Shown one piece after another: positions 59,412-64,000 of a stretch of 64,000 nt of DNA. Both the position numbers and the translations under genes were made by a program. This stretch comes from Streptacidiphilus jiangxiensis (GTDB lineage Bacteria; Actinomycetota; Actinomycetes; Streptomycetales; Streptomycetaceae), in NCBI RefSeq assembly GCF_900109465.1, contig NZ_FOAZ01000019.1, positions 124,001-188,000 of the forward strand, written 5' to 3'. The notes beneath the pieces are model-generated. The model saw only the letters and a program-made list of their open reading frames with translations. It did no database searches and was not told the DNA's origin. The number at the start of each line of letters is the position of its first letter. Position 1 is the stretch's first letter.

Positions 59412-60623
59412 GTGAGCCTCACCGGCACCGCCTTCTTCTACACCCTGATCGCCGCGACGGTGGTCGCCGTCGCGGTGACCATGGTCGCCTGGGGTGCCGT
59501 ACGTGGGCCCAAGGCCGTCCGAGCGGCCGTGCGACTGGCCCTGATCGGCCTGTGCCAGGTCACGGCGATCGCCGTGGTGGCCGTGTGGATCAACAACGCC
59601 AACGGCCTCTACTCCTCCTGGAGCGACCTCTTCGGTCAGCAGGACAACGTCGGCGTCGGCGTCGCCAGCGCGGACGGTACGAGCACCCAGGCGGCCTCGT
59701 TCACCGGCGGCCCCAACGGTTTCCAGCGCACCGTCCTGCACGGGCAGGCCTCCGGCCTGACCGGTGAGGTGCTGGTGTGGACGCCGCCGCAGTACGACGA
59801 CCCGCAGTACCGCAACTACTCCTTCCCGGTCGTCGAACTGCTGCACGGCTACCCGGGCTCCCCGGAGACATGGCTCAAGGGCGGCGGCATGCCCGGCCCG
59901 CTGACCTACCTGATGTCCCAGGGCAAGATGAAGCCGGCGATCGTCGTGATCCCGCGGATCAACCCGAACGGCATCAACACCGACTGCACGGATGTCGGCA
60001 ACGTCCGCAACGGCACCTGGCTCGACACCGACGTGCCGAACCTGGTGAAGAAGGACTTCCGCGTCCTCGGCGACGCCCACGGCTGGGGCCTGCTCGGCGA
60101 CTCCACCGGTGGTTACTGCGCGACCAAGCTCGTCCTGCAGCACCCCGACCGGTTCGGTGCGGCGGTCGCGCTCAGCCCCGACGACTTCCGCGGCGACCCG
60201 TCCACGATCCGCGACAAGAAGGTCCTCGCGGCCCAGAACCCGCTGGCGCTGATGAAGGCCGCGGGCCCGCAGGCGGACGTCTCGATCCTGATCGCCACCA
60301 CGGCCCAGGACCGCTACAGCACCCCGGCGAACGCGCAGGCCCTGCGCGCGGCGGCGAAGTTCCCCGTGACGGTGGAGCAGCCGATCGTCCTGAAGGACGG
60401 CGGCCACAACTGGGGCACCTGGGCGGCGCTCTTCCCGGTCGTCTTCCCGTGGCTCAGCCAGCAGCTGGACGCCCCGCAGCTGGTCCAGCCGGCCCCGCCC
60501 ACCCCGCACCCGTCCCCGTCGCAGCACGGTCCCGCACAGCAGCAGCAGCCGGGCAAGCCCGCGCCCAACGCCGCCGGCAAGCCCGCCGCCGGTCTCGCCA
60601 CGGGGGCGCACACCCACAGCTGA
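59412..60623 (+). CDS. membrane-anchored esterase (antigen-85/esterase-D fold)
   Basis: This 403-residue protein starts with two transmembrane helices (FFYTLIAATVVAVAVTMVAW and LALIGLCQVTAIAVVAVWI). An extracytoplasmic alpha/beta-hydrolase domain of the putative esterase family follows. PVVELLHGYPGSPETW is the oxyanion loop, LLGDSTGGYCATKL the nucleophile elbow (S231), and LSPDDFRGDP the region after it. GGHNWGTWAALFP carries the histidine. The C-terminal ~50 residues are a Pro/Gln/His-rich tail. Two-helix anchored esterases of this sort are common in Streptomyces. The substrate is unknown. GTG 59412 is the start, after AGAGAAACGGG. Confidence 0.86.
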   Translation: MSLTGTAFFYTLIAATVVAVAVTMVAWGAVRGPKAVRAAVRLALIGLCQVTAIAVVAVWINNANGLYSSWSDLFGQQDNVGVGVASADGTSTQAASFTGGPNGFQRTVLHGQASGLTGEVLVWTPPQYDDPQYRNYSFPVVELLHGYPGSPETWLKGGGMPGPLTYLMSQGKMKPAIVVIPRINPNGINTDCTDVGNVRNGTWLDTDVPNLVKKDFRVLGDAHGWGLLGDSTGGYCATKLVLQHPDRFGAAVALSPDDFRGDPSTIRDKKVLAAQNPLALMKAAGPQADVSILIATTAQDRYSTPANAQALRAAAKFPVTVEQPIVLKDGGHNWGTWAALFPVVFPWLSQQLDAPQLVQPAPPTPHPSPSQHGPAQQQQPGKPAPNAAGKPAAGLATGAHTHS

Positions 60624-60642
60624 CAGCCGGCCGTACCGACCC

Positions 60643-60712
60643 CGGGGGCGCGAGGAACTGCGCGAGAAACCCCCTGTGCGGATGGCCCTGCGCAGTCAGG
60701 ACCATCCGCTCG
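60643..60712. repeat. palindromic intergenic repeat, copy 5 (half element) with terminator hairpin
   Basis: The left half of the family (GGGGGCGCGAGGAACTGCGC) is present, followed by a hairpin: GCGGATGG (60678-60685) pairs with CCATCCGC (60702-60709), with CCTG/CAGG pairing inside. The right outer arm is missing. It lies between convergent genes and probably ends both. Confidence 0.75.
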
Positions 60713-60722
60713 TCGGTGTTTG

Positions 60723-61673
60723 TTACTCCGTGTCGCCCTGCTCGGCGAGGAACTCCTCGAAGGCGCGGCCGAGCTCGTCCGCCGACGGCAGGTCGACCGG
60801 CTCCGCCATGAGGTTCTCGCGGTCGGCCGCCCCCGCCACCGCGTCGTACTGCTGCTCCAGCCCGCTGATCGCGGAGCGCAGATCCGCGTCGCCCTCGGCG
60901 ATCTGGCGGTCGACGTCCTCGCGGACCTCGTCCATCCGGGCGCGCAGGCCGGTACCGGGCAGGACCAGTCCGGTCGCGGACTGGACGGCCTCCAGGACGG
61001 CCACCGCGGCCTGCGGGTAGGGCGTCCGGGCGAGGTAGTGCGGGACGTGCGCGGCGAAGCCCAGGACGTCGTGGCCGGCCTCGTCGAGGCGGTACTCGAG
61101 CATGCCGCCCGCGCTGCCCGGCACCTGGACCTGCTCGAACCAGCGCGGGAACTGCCCGATCAGGTCCTTGCGGTTGCCGTGCGGGGTCATCCCCGTCGGC
61201 CGGGTGTGCGGGACGCCCATCGGGACGCCGTGGAAGGTGACCGCCAGGCGCACCCCGAGGCGCTCCACGACCTGGACGACGGCTGCGGCGAACCGCTCCC
61301 ACTCCACGTCCGGCTCCAGGCCGGACAGCAGCAGGAAGGGCGCTCCGACCGCGTCGTGGACCAGGTGCAGGTCGAGCGTGGGGGCTTCGTAGGAGGCCCA
61401 GTGGTCGCGGTCGAACAGCATCGTGGGGCGACGGGCCCGGTAGTCGACCAGACGGTCGGCGTCGAAGCGCGCGATGAGTCGGCGCTCCGGATCCTCCAGC
61501 AGTTCGGCCACGATCTGCTCACCGGTCTCGCCGGCGTCCATGAAGCCGTCGAAGAAGTGCAGCAGGATCGAGGCGTCCGCGGCCAGCTCCTCGGCGTCCG
61601 GCTCGAACGCGTACAGCTCCTCGGGTTCCAGCACCTGGATCCCACTCCCGTCCTCAGGCTGTCGAAACAGCAT
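60723..61673 (-). CDS. PAC2 family protein (proteasome assembly chaperone-like)
   Basis: This 316-residue protein matches the PAC2 family as found in actinobacteria. [23 protein letters not shown] opens the domain (shown in part) and [20 protein letters not shown] follows. Then come [32 protein letters not shown] and [16 protein letters not shown]. The family is named after eukaryotic proteasome assembly chaperone 2, but the bacterial role is not proven. A C-terminal coiled region (residues ~250-300) is likely. An 11-bp inverted repeat lies directly upstream of the start. Confidence 0.88.
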   Translation of the reverse strand: MLFRQPEDGSGIQVLEPEELYAFEPDAEELAADASILLHFFDGFMDAGETGEQIVAELLEDPERRLIARFDADRLVDYRARRPTMLFDRDHWASYEAPTLDLHLVHDAVGAPFLLLSGLEPDVEWERFAAAVVQVVERLGVRLAVTFHGVPMGVPHTRPTGMTPHGNRKDLIGQFPRWFEQVQVPGSAGGMLEYRLDEAGHDVLGFAAHVPHYLARTPYPQAAVAVLEAVQSATGLVLPGTGLRARMDEVREDVDRQIAEGDADLRSAISGLEQQYDAVAGAADRENLMAEPVDLPSADELGRAFEEFLAEQGDTE

Positions 61674-62087
61674 CCACTACCCTGGTTCCAGCATCCCGGA
61701 ACCAGGGTTCATTCCCCAATTCGGAGTGCGAAGCGCGGCCATGCGCCCCAGGGACACGCCGTGCACGTCGGATTCGCGCGGCTGGGGTGACTTCACCCCT
61801 CAGGCCGGGTATGGTCCTCTCGCTGCACTCCACTCTCGCACCAAGTACGCTGCGTGGAGAACGCCGCAGAACCTTTGCAGAACCCTCGCAGAACCCCTTG
61901 CTTCGCACCTTGCCTTCACCTGGCCGCCCGCTGTCCTTCGCGCTCTCGTTCCCGCCTCGGCCATTTTCCGGACACACACTGTCCCCTCGCTCCCCGCACG
62001 CCTCACGGCGAACGCGATCCGTCGCCGTACCCACGGCTGCCGGGGCGCACCTTTCCCGACCCCACCCGCCGAAGGACATAAGGCCCC
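61674..62087. promoter_or_regulatory. divergent PAC2/GNAT regulatory region
   Basis: These 414 bp without a gene hold two structures. ACCCTGGTTCC (61679-61689) and GGAACCAGGGT (61698-61708) are an exact inverted repeat just before the PAC2 start. Three direct copies of GCAGAACC (61866, 61877, 61888) have an exact 11-bp period. Each is a plausible regulator site; no promoter hexamers are clear. Confidence 0.5.
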
Positions 62088-62780
62088 GTGCCCGTACCCG
62101 TCTTCCTCTGCGGCCGCACCGTGCGGCTGGAGCCGCTCACTGAGCGCCACATCGAGGCCCTTGCCGCGGCCGCGGCAGAGGACCGATCTAGCTATGCGTT
62201 CACGCCCGTGCCGCACGGCATCGAGGCGACGGAACGTTACGTCAGCGACGCGCTGGCCGCGCAGGCGGCGGGCCGCGCACTCCCCTTCGCCACGGTCAGA
62301 GCGAGCGACGGCCTGGTCGTGGGGTCGACCCGGTTCACCGAGCTGGACTACTGGCAGGGCCCGGTCATCTGGCCGCCGGCCCCGCGCGGTCCCGTCGGCG
62401 ACCCGCTGTCCGCGATCCCCGACGCGACGGAGATCGGCGGCACCTGGCTGTCCACGCGGGCGCAGGGAACCGGCATCAACACCGAGGCCAAGCTGCTGAT
62501 GCTGCGTCACGCCTTCGAGACGTGGGGCGTGCGCCGCGTGTCGATGCGCGCGGACGCCCGCAACATGCGCTCGCGCGCGGCGATCGAGCACCTCGGGGCC
62601 GTGCTGGAGGGTGTGCACCGCAACCACACCCGCGGCCTGGACGGCATGGTCCGCGGCACGGCCTTCTACTCGATCCTCGACGAGGAGTGGCCGGCGGTCC
62701 GCAGCGGCCTCGAGCAGCGCGTCGCCGCGGGCCCCAGGACCCACCACGTCGCGGAATCCCGCCCGCTGATCTCCGCGTAA
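62088..62780 (+). CDS. GNAT-family N-acetyltransferase (RimJ/RimL-like)
   Basis: This 230-residue acetyltransferase is of the RimJ/RimL group. RTVRLEPLTERHIEALAAAA is the N-terminal strand and helix. RFTELDYWQGP and IGGTWLSTRAQGTGINTEAKLLML hold the acetyl-CoA loop (R-x2-G-x-G/A type, Q-G-T-G-I-N). RVSMRADARNMRSRAAIEHLGAVLEGVHRNH is the usual C-terminal block (shown in part). The acceptor is unknown. GTG 62088 is the start. Confidence 0.9.
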   Translation: MPVPVFLCGRTVRLEPLTERHIEALAAAAAEDRSSYAFTPVPHGIEATERYVSDALAAQAAGRALPFATVRASDGLVVGSTRFTELDYWQGPVIWPPAPRGPVGDPLSAIPDATEIGGTWLSTRAQGTGINTEAKLLMLRHAFETWGVRRVSMRADARNMRSRAAIEHLGAVLEGVHRNHTRGLDGMVRGTAFYSILDEEWPAVRSGLEQRVAAGPRTHHVAESRPLISA

Positions 62781-62786
62781 GCGGAA

Positions 62787-62838
62787 CCAGGGGCGCGGAG
62801 CTCTGGGTGGCTTGTCACGCAGAGCCCCGCGCCCCTGG
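62787..62838. repeat. palindromic intergenic repeat, copy 6 (short)
   Basis: CCAGGGGCGCGG (62787-62798) and CCGCGCCCCTGG (62827-62838) are perfect arms; CTCTG/CAGAG pairs further in, around GGTGGCTTGTCACG. It sits between convergent genes and is probably a shared terminator. Confidence 0.8.
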
Positions 62839-62867
62839 ACCGTGCAGCCGTGCGCGGGAGCGAACAG

Positions 62868-63293
62868 TCAGCCCTTGACCACGATGGTGACCTTCCAGGT
62901 CTTCCCCGAAGGGGCCGAGCTGGTCAGCACCGACGTCCCGTCCGTCGTGCCGACGAACATCGCCGGGGTGACGCCGATCGGCGCCGTCATCACGCCCGTG
63001 TTCGTCGGGGCGAGGATGCTGCCCGAGGCCTGGACCTGGCTCCACAGGTCGCTGCTCCTCGCCGCCGTGAGGAAGACGTCCACGCGCTGCCCGCGCGGGA
63101 GGCAGTAGACCCCGGACTGCTGTTCCGTCAGTTCCCCTGCGGAGTGCGGCAGCACGGGATCAGGGAGCTTCGTGCAGGCGGGGAGCACCGTCGGGGTGGG
63201 CGTCGGCGCGGGGGCCGCCGCGGGTGCCGCGCTGGTGCAGGCGGACATCAGGGCCACCGCCGTCAGCGGCAGAACGCGCAGGGCTCGGTTCAC
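62868..63293 (-). CDS. small secreted lipoprotein
   Basis: This 141-residue protein has a lipoprotein signal peptide (RALRVLPLTAVALMSAC) with the lipid Cys at residue 19. A Pro/Ala/Thr-rich spacer (APAPTPTPTVLPACT) and a beta-rich domain follow, with VYCLPRGQRVDVFLTAARSSDLW and a C-terminal FVGTTDGTSVLTSSAPSGKTWKVTIVV. It looks like an actinobacterial surface protein of unknown function. It is downstream of and on the same strand as the truncated HEYAE protein gene, 78 bp apart, so the two may be one operon. Confidence 0.7.
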   Translation of the reverse strand: MNRALRVLPLTAVALMSACTSAAPAAAPAPTPTPTVLPACTKLPDPVLPHSAGELTEQQSGVYCLPRGQRVDVFLTAARSSDLWSQVQASGSILAPTNTGVMTAPIGVTPAMFVGTTDGTSVLTSSAPSGKTWKVTIVVKG

Positions 63294-63371
63294 GGCAGGC
63301 TCCTCGGGTGCGGTCCGGGTACGGCCGAAGGCCGAGCCCTCGCGGACTCGGCCTTCGACGTCGGTACGACG

Positions 63372-64000
63372 TCAGTGCTGGTTGCTCGCGCTGGTGTAGG
63401 AGGTCACGCAGCCACCCGCGCCGCCGCCGAAGTTGTTGCTCCACAGCGACTGCACGGCGAAGTTGGCGCCGTTCAGGGAGATGATCGACGACGCGCCCTG
63501 ACCGCTGGAGATCCAGGCGCACTTGTCGCCGGTCTCGGCGCCCGTGCTGTCGACCCAGCCGCTGCTGGGCGCCGGGTCGGTCAGGGTCTCGGCGTACTCG
63601 TGGCCGCCGACGATGGTGATGCCCTCGTCCGCGCCGTTCACACCGGAGGAGCCGGTGGCGACGAAGTTCGCGCCGCAGCCGGAGCCCGCGTCGGTGATGT
63701 AGGGCATGTTGGTGTAGGGCAGGTCCGCGCCGTTGCCGGCGGTGGTGTGGTCGTGCCAGGCGCAGTACTGGGTCTTGAAGCCCGAGGGCACCACGCCGTG
63801 CGGCAGGTCGACGACGACCTGGACGTTGTCGCCGGAGATGCCGAAGTGCGTCGCCGCCTTGACCGCCTCGGCGGCGATCTGCGCGGTGGACGGACGGGTC
63901 GGGGCCTTGGCGGAGCTGTCCAGCCAGGTGCCGCCCAGCGGGTTCGACGCGGGGTGGCCGACGGGGGTGCCGGCGCCGTTGCACTGGGTGGTGCCGGTCG
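63372..64000 (-). CDS. secreted HEYAE-motif protein, partial
   Basis: The frame stays open to the right edge of the window, so the N-terminus (signal peptide expected) is outside. The visible ~208 residues contain ISGDNVQVVVDLPHG, then YCAWHDHTT and MPYITDAGSGCGANF. GITIVGGHEYAETLTDP follows, and the end is GDKCAWISSGQGASSI plus GGCVTSYTSASNQH. The H-E-x-x-E (HEYAE) segment looks like a metallopeptidase helix, and the paired cysteines suggest an exported disulfide protein. Similar proteins are frequent in Streptomyces. Their activity is not established. Confidence 0.65.
   Translation of the reverse strand, partial: TGTTQCNGAGTPVGHPASNPLGGTWLDSSAKAPTRPSTAQIAAEAVKAATHFGISGDNVQVVVDLPHGVVPSGFKTQYCAWHDHTTAGNGADLPYTNMPYITDAGSGCGANFVATGSSGVNGADEGITIVGGHEYAETLTDPAPSSGWVDSTGAETGDKCAWISSGQGASSIISLNGANFAVQSLWSNNFGGGAGGCVTSYTSASNQH

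Overview
The window comes from a very high G+C actinobacterium of the family Streptomycetaceae. Evidence is the pervasive G/C third positions, the FasR-fabD-fabH-acpP-fabF cluster, the AceE/DUF3052/AhpE/TerD neighbourhood, DUF3145, DUF2637, the SigA-DnaG-Dgt block, and a DasR-type operator. Secreted peptidases of two families that characteristically work at acid pH (G1 eqolisin and S53 sedolisin), together with an HdeD-like protein, would suit an acidophilic member such as Streptacidiphilus. That genus call is inference.

Layout. 1-1735: end of a DUF2254 membrane protein and a YdeI-like gene. 1901-6468: a 4.5 kb integrated element in tRNA-Val(TAC), bounded by a 45-bp exact duplication of the tRNA 3' half. 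It holds an integrase remnant, a damaged small membrane gene and a two-gene DUF262 + HEPN module, with visibly lower G+C than the flanks. 6547-9577: an unknown protein, a CGNR/ABATE regulator divergent from a metallo-beta-lactamase-fold gene across a perfect operator-like repeat, and an FmdB-like zinc ribbon. 9689-17439: a ter-type stress cluster (two TerD, one TerA-like, DUF475) interleaved with DUF4383, DUF2637, a ROK regulator and a methyltransferase. 17623-22999: AhpE-type peroxiredoxin, a DinB/maleylpyruvate-isomerase-like protein, DUF3052 and pyruvate dehydrogenase E1 (aceE).

23169-29875: secreted G1 peptidase, secreted alpha/beta hydrolase, DUF4241 protein, MerR plus aldo/keto reductase, serine beta-lactamase-like protein and pirin. 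29948-35015: fatty-acid synthase II cluster under a FasR-like activator. 35083-43691: TetR with a membrane protein, secreted S53 peptidase, DUF3145, quinone-oxidoreductase-like enzyme divergent from MarR, a CAT-anticodon tRNA, and a GH30 glycosidase with a ricin-type lectin domain behind a DasR-like site. 43944-50407: LysR, dienelactone hydrolase-like, HdeD-like, two tandem tRNA-Asn, a YtxH-like protein, FGGY kinase and glnK-amtB without an adjacent glnD.

50564-58098: an unrecognised protein, a primary-type sigma factor, dnaG, an FAD reductase, dgt and a small membrane protein. 58164-64000: trypsin-like protease, membrane-anchored esterase, PAC2 protein, GNAT acetyltransferase, a lipoprotein and a truncated secreted protein with a HEYAE motif. 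A family of palindromic intergenic repeats built on CAGGGGCGCG occurs six times. The most interesting region is the tRNA-borne island with the putative DUF262-HEPN defence pair. Next come the S53 protease, whose signal peptide lies upstream of every canonical start codon, and several perfect operator-like inverted repeats next to their likely regulators.
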